Shown here piece after piece: positions 1 to 8,495 of a DNA stretch of 64,000 nucleotides. A program made the translations under genes and the position numbers. The notes below the pieces were generated by a model. The model saw only the letters and a program-made list of their open reading frames with translations. It made no database searches and was not told the DNA's origin. The stretch is from NCBI GenBank assembly GCA_045533485.1, contig JAZSHX010000002.1, forward strand, positions 7,943-71,942, in the 5' to 3' direction. Source of the stretch: Scatosoma sp045533485 (GTDB lineage: Bacteria; Bacillota; Clostridia; Christensenellales; Borkfalkiaceae). The number at the start of each line of letters is the position of its first letter. Within the stretch, counting starts at the first letter, position 1.

Positions 1-335
1 AAAACAAATACTCCACCTTCAAAAATAACGCGACGGCTGATCCCAGCGTCAATTTCATTTCTAACTTTGAAAGCGAATATTACGTGCGTTTAGCGGTGGA
101 CGACGAACCGGGCGTGCTTGCCAAGGTCAGCGGCATCTTCGGCAAGAACGGCATTTCGCTGGTTGCCGTTTCGCAAATCGAACAAACGAAGGAAGACGAC
201 GGTGACGGCAATTTGCGTGTGCCCATCGTTATCATTACGCACAAAACCAACGAAAGCCGCATTAGAAACGCTATGTCGAAAATCAATGCGTCGGGTATCG
301 GTAAAGTGCAAACGCTTTTGCGCGTAGCGCAATAA
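1..335 (+). CDS. hom: Homoserine dehydrogenase, C-terminal part (5' end outside window)
   Basis: The reading frame is open from the window edge (first full codon at 3) to TAA at 333-335, about 110 residues. It matches the C-terminal ACT domain of NAD(P)-dependent homoserine dehydrogenase: YYVRLAVDDEPGVLAKVSG followed by the KNGISLVAVSQ strand-helix segment. Homoserine dehydrogenase reduces aspartate semialdehyde to homoserine on the way to threonine and methionine, and the ACT domain usually senses threonine. The catalytic Rossmann part is off the edge. A strong hairpin terminator follows 17 bases after the stop. The call rests on this domain only, so another ACT-containing enzyme is possible but less likely. 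Confidence 0.8.
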   Translation, partial: NKYSTFKNNATADPSVNFISNFESEYYVRLAVDDEPGVLAKVSGIFGKNGISLVAVSQIEQTKEDDGDGNLRVPIVIITHKTNESRIRNAMSKINASGIGKVQTLLRVAQ

Positions 336-351
336 TCAAAAAACAAAGCAA

Positions 352-386
352 AAAAGAAAGGCGCGCGTTGCCTTTCTTTTGCGTTT
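352..386 (+). terminator. Intrinsic terminator after hom
   Basis: A perfect 11-bp stem (352-362 with 370-380, arm ending GAAAGGC/GCCTTTC) with a 7-base loop is followed by a T-rich stretch (GCGTTTTTT). It separates hom from the next gene. Confidence 0.8.
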
Positions 387-405
387 TTTATACAAAGGAA
401 ACGAT

Positions 406-1677
406 ATGTTAAATCAGGAAAAATACACGCAGTTTGCGCAAATTTTACGCGAAGAATTGATCCCTGCTATGGGCTGTACAGAACCCATTTCTATCGCCTA
501 TGCGGCGGCAAAGGCAAGGGAACTTCTTAAAGAAACGCCTTGTAGCGGACTTTTGCAGGTAAGCGGAAATATTCTCAAAAACGCAAAAAGCGTCACCGTA
601 CCGCACACGGGCGGCTTGCGCGGCGTGAAATCAGCGGTGGCGGCAGGTATCGTAGCAGGCGTTGCCGACGCGGAGCTGGAAACGCTGTCCAAGGTAAAGC
701 AAGAACGCGTAGAAGAAATTAAAAATTTCCGCGACACGTTTGATTTGCAGGTAAGTACGCAGGAAACGGCGCGTATGTTTGATATCGGCGTTACGCTGCA
801 ATCGAAAAATCACACGGCGTTCGTACGCATAGCGGATACGCATACCAACGTGGTTTGTATGCAGTTAGACGGCAAAACGGTGTATGAAAAGCCCCTTTGC
901 CAGCCCGCGCAAAAAACGGACAGGTCGATTTTGAGCGTGGAAGATATCGTTGCTTTTGCCGATATGCTCAACATAAGCGACGTGAAAGAAACGCTGGATA
1001 GACAAATTGCATATAATATGGCAATCGCGGAAGAAGGTATCAACAAGCCCTACGGCGCAAACATCGGCAAGGTGCTTTTGCGCAGTTATCAACCGGATAT
1101 CAAAATTACGGCGAAGGCGTATGCGGCGGCGGCAAGCGACGCAAGAATGAGCGGTTGTGAATTGCCCGTTATTATCAATTCAGGCAGCGGCAACCAAGGC
1201 ATTACGGCGTCCGTGCCCGTTATCGTCTACGCACGCGGGCTTTGCATTGATAAAGACAAGCTGTATCGTGCGCTTTGCGTTTCCAACCTAATCACCGTGC
1301 ATTTAAAATCGGGTATCGGCACGCTTTCGGCTTATTGCGGCGTGGTTTCCGCAGGCGCAGGCGCAGCTTGTGGGATAGCCTATTTGCTTGGCGGAGATAT
1401 CAAGCAAATTAAACACACGCTTGTCAATGCCCTTGCTATCGATTCGGGGATTATTTGCGACGGCGCGAAAGCAAGCTGCGCGGCAAAGATTGCCACGGCG
1501 GTGGAAAGCGGACTGATGGGCTTGCAAATGTATTATCACGGCAATCAGTTTGTAGCAGGCGACGGGATAGTCAAAAAGGGTGTGGAAAACACCATCAAAA
1601 GCGTGGCGCGGCTTGCGCACGAAGGTATGAAAGAAACGGATAAAGAAATTATCCACATTATGCTGGATAGCGAATAA
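406..1677 (+). CDS. cyuA: L-cysteine desulfidase / UPF0597 (CyuA-CdsB) family protein
   Basis: This 423-residue cytoplasmic protein has the UPF0597 hallmark AMGCTEP near residue 24, then glycine-rich segments with paired cysteines (CGVVSAGAGAACG and CDGAKASCAAK) expected to hold an iron-sulfur cluster. Family members (E. coli CyuA/YhaM, methanogen CdsB) break L-cysteine down to pyruvate, sulfide and ammonia. The frame is open upstream to 379, but ATG at 406 has an AAAGGA site at a suitable distance, and an earlier start would fall in the hom terminator. The gene stands alone between two terminators. Serine or threonine dehydratase activity is an alternative for this fold. Confidence 0.8.
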   Translation: MLNQEKYTQFAQILREELIPAMGCTEPISIAYAAAKARELLKETPCSGLLQVSGNILKNAKSVTVPHTGGLRGVKSAVAAGIVAGVADAELETLSKVKQERVEEIKNFRDTFDLQVSTQETARMFDIGVTLQSKNHTAFVRIADTHTNVVCMQLDGKTVYEKPLCQPAQKTDRSILSVEDIVAFADMLNISDVKETLDRQIAYNMAIAEEGINKPYGANIGKVLLRSYQPDIKITAKAYAAAASDARMSGCELPVIINSGSGNQGITASVPVIVYARGLCIDKDKLYRALCVSNLITVHLKSGIGTLSAYCGVVSAGAGAACGIAYLLGGDIKQIKHTLVNALAIDSGIICDGAKASCAAKIATAVESGLMGLQMYYHGNQFVAGDGIVKKGVENTIKSVARLAHEGMKETDKEIIHIMLDSE

Positions 1678-1683
1678 TAAAAC

Positions 1684-1728
1684 GGCGGTTTGGACAAAGA
1701 AAAATGCTCCAACCGCCTTGATTTTTTA
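1684..1728 (+). terminator. Intrinsic terminator after cyuA
   Basis: GGCGGTT (1684-1690) pairs with AACCGCC (1711-1717). After a one-base bulge, GGA (1692-1694) pairs with TCC (1708-1710). A T-rich run follows at 1722-1729. Confidence 0.7.
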
Positions 1729-1797
1729 TTAAGGCGAAGAAAAAGCGTTTTTTTATAAAAAAAGGTGGAAAAAATTGCATTTTTGCCGTTCAAATCC

Positions 1798-1827
1798 TTG
1801 CTATTTGCCTATGTTTTGTGATACAAT
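1798..1827 (+). promoter_or_regulatory. Sigma-A promoter for the ser-his array
   Basis: TTGCTA (1798-1803), an 18-base spacer ending in TG-A, and TACAAT (1822-1827) form an extended -10 promoter 70 bases before serC. Just downstream, AATCAA and TTGATT form a small inverted repeat near the expected start site that could be an operator. The same TGTGATACAAT core is used before the helicase gene at 22056. Confidence 0.6.
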
Positions 1828-1897
1828 ATTTGCAATCAATATTTTTGATTAAACTATACCCTAAATTCGATTTTTTTGTTTAAGGAGAGAAAGATAA

Positions 1898-2986
1898 ATG
1901 GAAAGAGTGTACAATTTTTCGGCAGGGCCTTCTATGTTGCCCGAAAAGGTGCTTAAAACGGCGGCGGAGCAAATGCTTTGCTATGAAGACAGCGGTATGT
2001 CCGTTATGGAAATGAGCCATCGCTCTCCCGTGTATGAAAAAATCATTGCGGACGCGGAAAGCTTGCTTAGAAAGGTGATGGAAATTCCCGACAATTACAA
2101 GGTGCTTTTTTTGCAAGGCGGTGCGTCTACGCAGTTTGCGGCAGTGCCTTTGAACTTGCTTAGAAAAAGCGGAAAAGCCGATTATATTTTGTCCGGTCAA
2201 TTTTCCACCAAAGCGTACAAGGAAGCGCAAAAATACGGCGACATCAAAGCGGTAGCGTCCAGCAAAGACGCCAACTTCTCGTTCGTGCCCCAAACGACGC
2301 GTGAAGATTTCCGTCCCGATGCGGACTACGTACATATTTGTTTCAATAACACCATTTACGGTACGAAATTCCCGTATATCCCTGACACGGGCGATATTCC
2401 CTTGGTGGCGGATTTGTCGTCGTGCATCATCAGCGAGCCCATTGACGTGAGCAAGTTCGGCGTTATCTATGCAGGTGCGCAAAAGAATATGGCGCCGGCA
2501 GGGCTTACGATCGTGATTATCCGTGAAGATTTGCTCGGTTTTGCAAAAAAGGAAACGCCTGCTATGCTGGATTATCAGCTGCAAGCGGAAAACGGATCTA
2601 TGTATAACACGCCCCCGTGCTATTGCATTTATATCGCAAAGCTTGTTTATGAGTGGATTTTGGGTATGGGCGGCTTGACGGAAATGCAAAAACGCAACCA
2701 AAAGAAAGCGGCGCTTTTGTACGATTATTTGGATAGCCAAGAATATTATCAAGCGCCCGTGCAAAAGGACAGCCGTTCGATGATGAACGTCACGTTCGTT
2801 ACGGGCGACGCGGAACTGGATAAAAAGTTTGCAGCGGAAGCAAGCGCGGCTGGCTTGAAGAACTTGAAAGGTCACCGTTCGGTAGGCGGTATGCGCGCAT
2901 CTATCTACAACGCAATGCCTTATGAAGGCGTGGAAAAGCTTGTGGAATTTATGAAAGAATTTGCAAAAAACAATGCAAAAAAATAA
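1898..2986 (+). CDS. serC: Phosphoserine aminotransferase
   Basis: This 362-residue class V aminotransferase converts 3-phosphohydroxypyruvate and glutamate to O-phosphoserine, the second step of serine synthesis. Visible landmarks are the N-terminal VYNFSAGPSMLP motif, the EMSHRSPVYE segment, the FLQGGAS phosphate-binding loop and the PLP lysine in GAQKNMAPAG. The length is typical. The start has an AAGGAGAG site. serA begins 24 bases downstream in the same direction, so the two are surely co-transcribed. The phosphatase step is not in this operon; a ThrH-type phosphatase lies at 15972. Confidence 0.96.
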   Translation: MERVYNFSAGPSMLPEKVLKTAAEQMLCYEDSGMSVMEMSHRSPVYEKIIADAESLLRKVMEIPDNYKVLFLQGGASTQFAAVPLNLLRKSGKADYILSGQFSTKAYKEAQKYGDIKAVASSKDANFSFVPQTTREDFRPDADYVHICFNNTIYGTKFPYIPDTGDIPLVADLSSCIISEPIDVSKFGVIYAGAQKNMAPAGLTIVIIREDLLGFAKKETPAMLDYQLQAENGSMYNTPPCYCIYIAKLVYEWILGMGGLTEMQKRNQKKAALLYDYLDSQEYYQAPVQKDSRSMMNVTFVTGDAELDKKFAAEASAAGLKNLKGHRSVGGMRASIYNAMPYEGVEKLVEFMKEFAKNNAKK

Positions 2987-3010
2987 CAGTGGAAGAATAG
3001 AAGGTTTATT

Positions 3011-4171
3011 ATGTTTAAAATTCAGTTGATGAACAAAATTGCAAAAGTAGGTACGGACATTTTCACTTCGCAAAATTACGAAGTGGGCGATAAGGTGGAA
3101 AACGCGGACGCGATTATGGTGCGTTCGGCGGCTTTGCACGATACGGTGTTCCCCGAAAGCTTGCGCGCGATTGCGCGTTGCGGCGCAGGGGTAAACAATA
3201 TCCCCATTGAAAGATGCACGAAAGACGGTATCGTCGTGTTCAATACTCCCGGTGCAAACGCAAACGCCGTGAAAGAGCTTGCGGTGGCGGCTTTGATTTT
3301 GGCTTCGCGCGATATCGTGGGCGGTATCAAATGGGTGGACTCCCTGAAAGGGCAAGAAAACGTTGCAAAGGCAGTGGAAGCAGGCAAATCGGCGTTCGTC
3401 GGGCACGAGCTTGCAGGCAAAACGCTTGGCGTTTTGGGGCTTGGCGCTATCGGCGGTATGGTAGCCAACGTTGCCATTTCGCTTGGTATGAAAGTTATGG
3501 GCTACGATCCGTACATTACGGCAAAAGCCGCTTGGAGCTTAGCGCCGTCCGTATCGCAAGCCAGCGATTACGCGGAAATTTTCAAAACGTGCGATTATAT
3601 CACTTTGCACGTACCTGCAACGCCGCAAACGAAAAATATCATTTGCGAAAAATCGCTTTCGATGATGAAAGACGGCGTGCGCATTTTGAACCTTTCACGC
3701 GCGGATCTTGTCAACGCCGCAGATTTGAAAGCCGCGATTGCTTCGGGAAAAGTGGCGAAATACGTCACCGACTTTCCCACGGAAGAAACGGTGGGCGTCG
3801 ACGGCGTGATTGCAATTCCGCACTTGGGCGCGTCGACGATGGAATCGGAAGATCACTGCGCGATGATGGCGGCGCAAGAGCTGGATGAGTTCTTGAAATA
3901 CGGCAACATTAAAAACAGCGTCAATTTCCCCACGGTCGGTTTGCCGAATTCGGGGCTTCCGCGCGTATGCGTTATGCACGTAAACGTGCCGAATATGCTT
4001 TCGCAAATCACGGCGGCGTTCTCCGCGCAAAACGTCAACATTGAAAATATGGCGAACGGTTCGAAAGGGGAAACGTCGTACACCATTTTGGAAACGACGG
4101 GGCAAATTACCGACGCCGTTTTACAAGGCATTCAAGCCATCAACGGCGTATTCGGCGTCCGCGCTTTCTAA
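3011..4171 (+). CDS. serA: D-3-phosphoglycerate dehydrogenase
   Basis: This 386-residue enzyme oxidises 3-phosphoglycerate to 3-phosphohydroxypyruvate, the committed step to serine. The order is an N-terminal substrate-binding half, an NAD-binding Rossmann motif (LGVLGLGAIG), an arginine in LNLSRADLVN, a catalytic histidine in IPHLGAST, and a short C-terminal ACT domain (CVMHVNVPNMLSQITAAFSA) that probably senses serine. It belongs to the shorter class with a single ACT domain and no intervening domain. It sits between serC and a DUF1015 gene, an arrangement I recall from other Clostridia. Confidence 0.95.
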   Translation: MFKIQLMNKIAKVGTDIFTSQNYEVGDKVENADAIMVRSAALHDTVFPESLRAIARCGAGVNNIPIERCTKDGIVVFNTPGANANAVKELAVAALILASRDIVGGIKWVDSLKGQENVAKAVEAGKSAFVGHELAGKTLGVLGLGAIGGMVANVAISLGMKVMGYDPYITAKAAWSLAPSVSQASDYAEIFKTCDYITLHVPATPQTKNIICEKSLSMMKDGVRILNLSRADLVNAADLKAAIASGKVAKYVTDFPTEETVGVDGVIAIPHLGASTMESEDHCAMMAAQELDEFLKYGNIKNSVNFPTVGLPNSGLPRVCVMHVNVPNMLSQITAAFSAQNVNIENMANGSKGETSYTILETTGQITDAVLQGIQAINGVFGVRAF

Positions 4172-4197
4172 AAACTGTTAAAAATTAAGGGGTAAAT

Positions 4198-5445
4198 ATG
4201 AAAATAAAACCGTTTGCGGCACTTCGGCCGCAACAAGCTTTCGCGAAAGAATGTGCCGCGCTTCCCTATGACGTAATGTCCAGCGACGAAGCGCGGAAAG
4301 AAGTGCAAAACAAGCCGTATTCCTTTTTGCACGTGGATAAAGCGGAAATCGATTTGGACGTTTCCGTGCATTTGTACGACGACGCTGTGTATCAAAAAGC
4401 GGCGGATAATTTGCGCGCTTTGGAAAAAAACGGCGTATACTTGCAAGACGAAACGCCGCGGTTTTATTTTTACCGTCAAGTGATGAACGGCAGGGCGCAA
4501 ACGGGCATCGTCGCTTGCGCAAGCATTGACGAATATATCAGCGGAAAAATCAAAAAGCACGAGCTTACGCGCGCGGACAAGGAGCAGGATAGAATTCGTC
4601 ACGTAGATACCTGTTCCGCGCAAACGGGGCCTATCTTTCTTGCTTATAAAACCTGCAAGGAGCTGGACGAAATTATCCAAAGCGAAACGCAAAAAACGCC
4701 GCTGTACGATTTTGTTGCTGACGACGGTATCTCTCACGTAGTTTGGGCAAGCTCTTCGCCTGCAATCGACGCACGTATCCAAGCCTCGTTTGAAAAGCTG
4801 GACGCGTTGTATATTGCCGACGGGCATCACCGCGCGGCGTCGGCGGTAAGGGTGGGCTTAATGCGCAGAGAGCAAAATCCTGGCTATAACGGAAACGAAG
4901 AGTTTAACTTTTTTATGTCGGTCATTTTTCCTGCCGACAGCTTGAAAATTTTTGATTATAACCGCTTGCTCCGTGATTTGAACGGTATGGATACGCAACG
5001 GTTTTTATCAGCGGTGGAAAAGACGCTTGGCAAAGTGGAAGAATACCAAGGCGCAGGACAATACCGTCCCACTGCGCCGCATACGATAGGGCTGTACGTT
5101 GGCGGTAAGTGGTACAAGGTGCAAATGCGCCAAGACGTTTGTCAAGCGGAAAAGCAGGCGGAAAAGCTGGATTGCGCCATTTTACAAAAGCATTTGCTTT
5201 CGCCCGTGCTTGGTATTGACGATCCAAGAACGGATAAACGCATCGATTTTGTCGGCGGTATCCGTGGGCTTGCATATTTGGAAGAACGCTGTCAGCAAGA
5301 CGCGGTGGCGGCAATTTCGATGTATCCCGTCACGATGGACGAATTGACGGCAGTTGCCGATGCAGGCGAAATTATGCCGCCCAAATCCACTTGGTTTGAG
5401 CCCAAGCTTCGCAGCGGTATCTTTATTCACAAGATAGAAAAGTAA
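4198..5445 (+). CDS. DUF1015 family protein of the serine operon
   Basis: This 415-residue soluble protein has the DUF1015 signature: N-terminal FAALRP, central LTRADKEQDRIRHV and LYIADGHHRAASA with its paired histidines, and MPPKSTWFEPKL near the end. The family has no settled function to my knowledge. Its regular company with serA and serC suggests a role in serine or phosphoserine metabolism, which is inference. It starts 26 bases after serA and is followed 21 bases later by hisZ, so it bridges the serine and histidine gene blocks. No signal peptide or membrane segment is visible. Confidence 0.85.
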   Translation: MKIKPFAALRPQQAFAKECAALPYDVMSSDEARKEVQNKPYSFLHVDKAEIDLDVSVHLYDDAVYQKAADNLRALEKNGVYLQDETPRFYFYRQVMNGRAQTGIVACASIDEYISGKIKKHELTRADKEQDRIRHVDTCSAQTGPIFLAYKTCKELDEIIQSETQKTPLYDFVADDGISHVVWASSSPAIDARIQASFEKLDALYIADGHHRAASAVRVGLMRREQNPGYNGNEEFNFFMSVIFPADSLKIFDYNRLLRDLNGMDTQRFLSAVEKTLGKVEEYQGAGQYRPTAPHTIGLYVGGKWYKVQMRQDVCQAEKQAEKLDCAILQKHLLSPVLGIDDPRTDKRIDFVGGIRGLAYLEERCQQDAVAAISMYPVTMDELTAVADAGEIMPPKSTWFEPKLRSGIFIHKIEK

Positions 5446-5466
5446 CGAAAACAAGGGGGAATAGTT

Positions 5467-6555
5467 ATGTCCCAAACGATTATGAAAACGCAAGAGAAAG
5501 TGGCGTTCGCTTTGCGCGCTTTATATAAAAAATACGGGTATTTGCCGTATAAAATGAGCAAGTTTGAAGCGTACGATTTATATGTTGCTAACAAGGATTT
5601 TCTTGTCAGCGACGGTATTATCACGTTCAACGATACGGACGGAAAATTGCTTGCCTTAAAGCCCGACGTGACGCTGTCTATTATCAAAAACGCAGGCGAC
5701 GGTGCAAAAAAGGTATTTTATCACGAAAACGTGTATCGCATTTCCGGTGCAACCAAGCAGTTTAAGGAGTGGATGCAGGTGGGCTTGGAACGCATAGGCG
5801 ACACGTCCGTGTACGCATTGTACGAAACGGTGTATTTGGCGGCGGCAAGTTTAAAGGAAATTTCTCCTTCGTTCGTGTTGGACGTTTCCCACCTTGGCGT
5901 TTTATCGGCAGTGCTTGCCGATTTGGGCGTAGGCGTTCGCGCGCAAAAGGTGATTATGAAAAAGATTGCCGAAAAGAATTTGCACGAAACGGCGGCGCTG
6001 TGCCAAGAATACGGCGTTGCGGAAGAAAAAACGCAAACGCTTTTAACGCTTGTCAAAACGTACGGCAATCCCAAGCAAGTGCTTGCAAAAATCAAACCGC
6101 TTGTGTCGGGCTGCGCCAAAGCGGCGATAGACGAGCTGGAAGCAGTGTGCGGTTTGCTTGAAACAACCTGCTTTGCCGATAATATCCGTTTGGATTTTTC
6201 CGTGGTTAACGATATGAAGTATTACAGCGGTATCGTGTTTAAGGGCTTTGTAAAAGGCGTGGCGGAAGGCGTGCTTTCGGGCGGTCAGTACGACGGGCTT
6301 ATGCAACGTATGGGCAAAAAGACGGGCGCTATCGGGTTTGCGGTATATTTGGATTTATTAGAAAATATGCACGCGAATAAAACGGCTACTGACGTAGATT
6401 TGCTGGTGCTGTACGATGAAAAAACGCCCTTGACGGATTTGCAAAAAACCGTGCAGGAAGCGGTGGAAAGCGGCAAGAGCGTGAGTGCGCAAGCGCAAGA
6501 AAACGGCGTACGTTTTGGTAAGCTTATCGATTTGAGAAAGGGGGATAGCGTATGA
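5467..6555 (+). CDS. hisZ: ATP phosphoribosyltransferase regulatory subunit
   Basis: This 362-residue paralogue of histidyl-tRNA synthetase lacks aminoacylation activity and pairs with short-form HisG to form active, histidine-inhibited ATP phosphoribosyltransferase. The class II synthetase core shows as LALKPDVTLSIIKNA, FYHENVYRI and the YYSGIVFKGF to LSGGQYDGL segment. There is no anticodon-binding domain. The stop overlaps the hisG start by four bases (ATGA), consistent with coupled synthesis of the two subunits. Confidence 0.93.
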   Translation: MSQTIMKTQEKVAFALRALYKKYGYLPYKMSKFEAYDLYVANKDFLVSDGIITFNDTDGKLLALKPDVTLSIIKNAGDGAKKVFYHENVYRISGATKQFKEWMQVGLERIGDTSVYALYETVYLAAASLKEISPSFVLDVSHLGVLSAVLADLGVGVRAQKVIMKKIAEKNLHETAALCQEYGVAEEKTQTLLTLVKTYGNPKQVLAKIKPLVSGCAKAAIDELEAVCGLLETTCFADNIRLDFSVVNDMKYYSGIVFKGFVKGVAEGVLSGGQYDGLMQRMGKKTGAIGFAVYLDLLENMHANKTATDVDLLVLYDEKTPLTDLQKTVQEAVESGKSVSAQAQENGVRFGKLIDLRKGDSV

Positions 6556-7172
6556 TCAATATAGCGTTGCCCAAAGGGCGGCTTGGCGAAAAGGTATACG
6601 CCACCTTTGAAAAAGCGGGCTTTGAATGTCCGTCGATAAAAGAACAAAACAGAAAGCTGATTTTTGAAAATGCGGAAAAGGGCGTGCGTTATTTTTGGGT
6701 GAAGCCGTCTGACGTAAGCATTTACGTAGAACGCGGCGCGGCGGATATCGGCGTTTGCGGCAAGGACATTTTAGAAGAATACGCCCCCGACGTGTATGAA
6801 CTTTTGGATTTGAAAACGGGCGTTTGCCGCATGGCAGTGGCAGCAAAAAAGGGCTTTCACGACGATAGGGAAACTACGCTGAAAGTAGCCACCAAGTTTG
6901 TGCGCACGGCGAAGGCGTTTTATGCGAAAAAGGGCAGAGAAATTGATATTATTCACTTGAACGGCTCTATTGAAATTGCGCCCATTTTAGGGCTTGCCGA
7001 CGTGATCGTGGATATCGTGGAAACGGGCAAAACTTTGATAGAAAACAATTTGGAAGTGGTGGAAACGGTTGCGCCCATTAGCGCGCGGTTGATTGCCAAC
7101 AAGGCAAGCTTTAAGTTCAAAACCAAGCAAATCGAAACGCTTGTGGAAAAGGTCGGCACGTTGATTGAATAA
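6552..7172 (+). CDS. hisG: ATP phosphoribosyltransferase, short catalytic subunit
   Basis: This 206-residue short-form HisG lacks the C-terminal regulatory domain, as expected when HisZ is present. It condenses ATP with PRPP in the first step of histidine synthesis. IALPKGRL at the N-terminus, VCGKDILEE and the PRPP loop DIVETGKTL are visible. It overlaps hisZ by four bases. A 39-base gap follows before hisD with no hairpin, so transcription probably continues. Confidence 0.95.
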   Translation: MINIALPKGRLGEKVYATFEKAGFECPSIKEQNRKLIFENAEKGVRYFWVKPSDVSIYVERGAADIGVCGKDILEEYAPDVYELLDLKTGVCRMAVAAKKGFHDDRETTLKVATKFVRTAKAFYAKKGREIDIIHLNGSIEIAPILGLADVIVDIVETGKTLIENNLEVVETVAPISARLIANKASFKFKTKQIETLVEKVGTLIE

Positions 7173-7211
7173 GCTGTTAGCTGTGTTACGAACGCGTCGA
7201 AAGGAAGAAAT

Positions 7212-8495
7212 ATGATTAAAATTCTCAAATGCGGCGAAGTGTCGCCAAAGGAAATATTCGCAAGAAACAACCCCACGGCAAGTGTGGAAAATATCGTCGC
7301 GGAAATTATTGCAAACGTCGTGAAAAACAAGGACGCGGCGCTTAAAGACTATGCGGAAAAATTCGACGGAGTAAAGCTGGAAAGCTTGCAGGTAAGCCAA
7401 GCGGAGATGGAAGCGGCGTATAAAAAAGCGGACGAAAAGTTTATCGCCGTGCTCAAAGAAGCGGCGGAAAATATCCGTGATTTCCACCGGCAGCAAAAGC
7501 GCGACGGGTTTACTTTACGCAAAGAAAACGGCGTGGTAATCGGTCAAAAAATTACGCCGATTGAACGCGTGGGCTTGTACGTGCCCGGCGGCACGGCGGC
7601 GTATCCGTCGACGGTGCTTATGAACGCAATTCCTGCAAAAATTGCGGGTTGTCAACAAATCGTGATGGTAACGCCCCCGAACAAGCAAGGCGGCGTCAAC
7701 GAAAACGTATTGATGGCGGCAAAAATCGCAGGCGTGGATAAAATTTTCAAGGTAGGCGGCGCGCAAGCGGTGGCGGCGCTTGCGTACGGAACGGAGAGCG
7801 TACCCAAGGTAGACAAAATCGTTGGGCCGGGTAACGCGTTCGTTGCCGAAGCGAAAAAGCAAGTGTTTGGCAAGGTGTCTATCGATATGATTGCAGGACC
7901 AAGCGAAATTTTAATCGTGGCGGATGAAAACAACGACGCAAGCTGTATCGCGGCGGATTTACTTTCGCAGGCGGAACACGATAAAATGGCAAGCGCTGTG
8001 CTTGTTACGGACAGTTTTGCCTTTGCGCAAAGCGTTTCCAAGGAGCTGGAAAGACAAATCCCGTTGCTTTCGCGTAGCGAAATTGCAAGAAAATCTATTG
8101 ACGATAACGGTAAAATTATCGTTGCGGAAGATATCCTTTCCGCTATCGATATCGCCAACGAAATCGCGCCTGAGCATTTGGAGCTTTGCTTGGACGAACC
8201 GTTTGCATATTTAGACAAAATCAAACACGCAGGTTCTATTTTCCTTGGAAAATATTGCCCCGAAGCGTTGGGGGATTATTTTGCAGGGCCAAATCATACC
8301 TTGCCGACAAGCGGTACGGCGAAATTCTCTTCGCCGCTGTCCGTGGACGATTTTGTGAAAAAATCGCAGTTTGCGTATTACACCAAGGACGCTTTAACGG
8401 AAGTTGCCGATAAGGTGGCTCTGTTTGCAAATAAGGAAGGATTGCAAGCGCACGGAAAAAGCGCGCTTGCCCGCGGGGGTAAAATAGATGAGTAA
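7212..8495 (+). CDS. hisD: Histidinol dehydrogenase
   Basis: This 427-residue zinc enzyme carries out the last two oxidations, L-histidinol to L-histidine with NAD. The signature YVPGGTAAYPSTVLMNAIPA, the zinc-site segments LLSQAEHD and GPNHTLPTSGTA, and the IAPEHLEL motif are present. The length is normal. It has an AAGGAAG site before ATG at 7212. Its end overlaps hisC by eight bases. It is placed early in the array, as in many Gram-positive his operons. Confidence 0.96.
   Translation: MIKILKCGEVSPKEIFARNNPTASVENIVAEIIANVVKNKDAALKDYAEKFDGVKLESLQVSQAEMEAAYKKADEKFIAVLKEAAENIRDFHRQQKRDGFTLRKENGVVIGQKITPIERVGLYVPGGTAAYPSTVLMNAIPAKIAGCQQIVMVTPPNKQGGVNENVLMAAKIAGVDKIFKVGGAQAVAALAYGTESVPKVDKIVGPGNAFVAEAKKQVFGKVSIDMIAGPSEILIVADENNDASCIAADLLSQAEHDKMASAVLVTDSFAFAQSVSKELERQIPLLSRSEIARKSIDDNGKIIVAEDILSAIDIANEIAPEHLELCLDEPFAYLDKIKHAGSIFLGKYCPEALGDYFAGPNHTLPTSGTAKFSSPLSVDDFVKKSQFAYYTKDALTEVADKVALFANKEGLQAHGKSALARGGKIDE

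Noticed and set aside
1741..1800. tRNA-like GTTCAAATCC motif
   Set aside because: No acceptor stem, D-arm or anticodon stem can be formed around it.
1880..3406. A 508-codon minus-strand frame opposite serC and serA, and a similar 467-codon one opposite guaB (14553-15956)
   Set aside because: Both are shadows of conserved genes, with no ribosome site and no recognisable domains.
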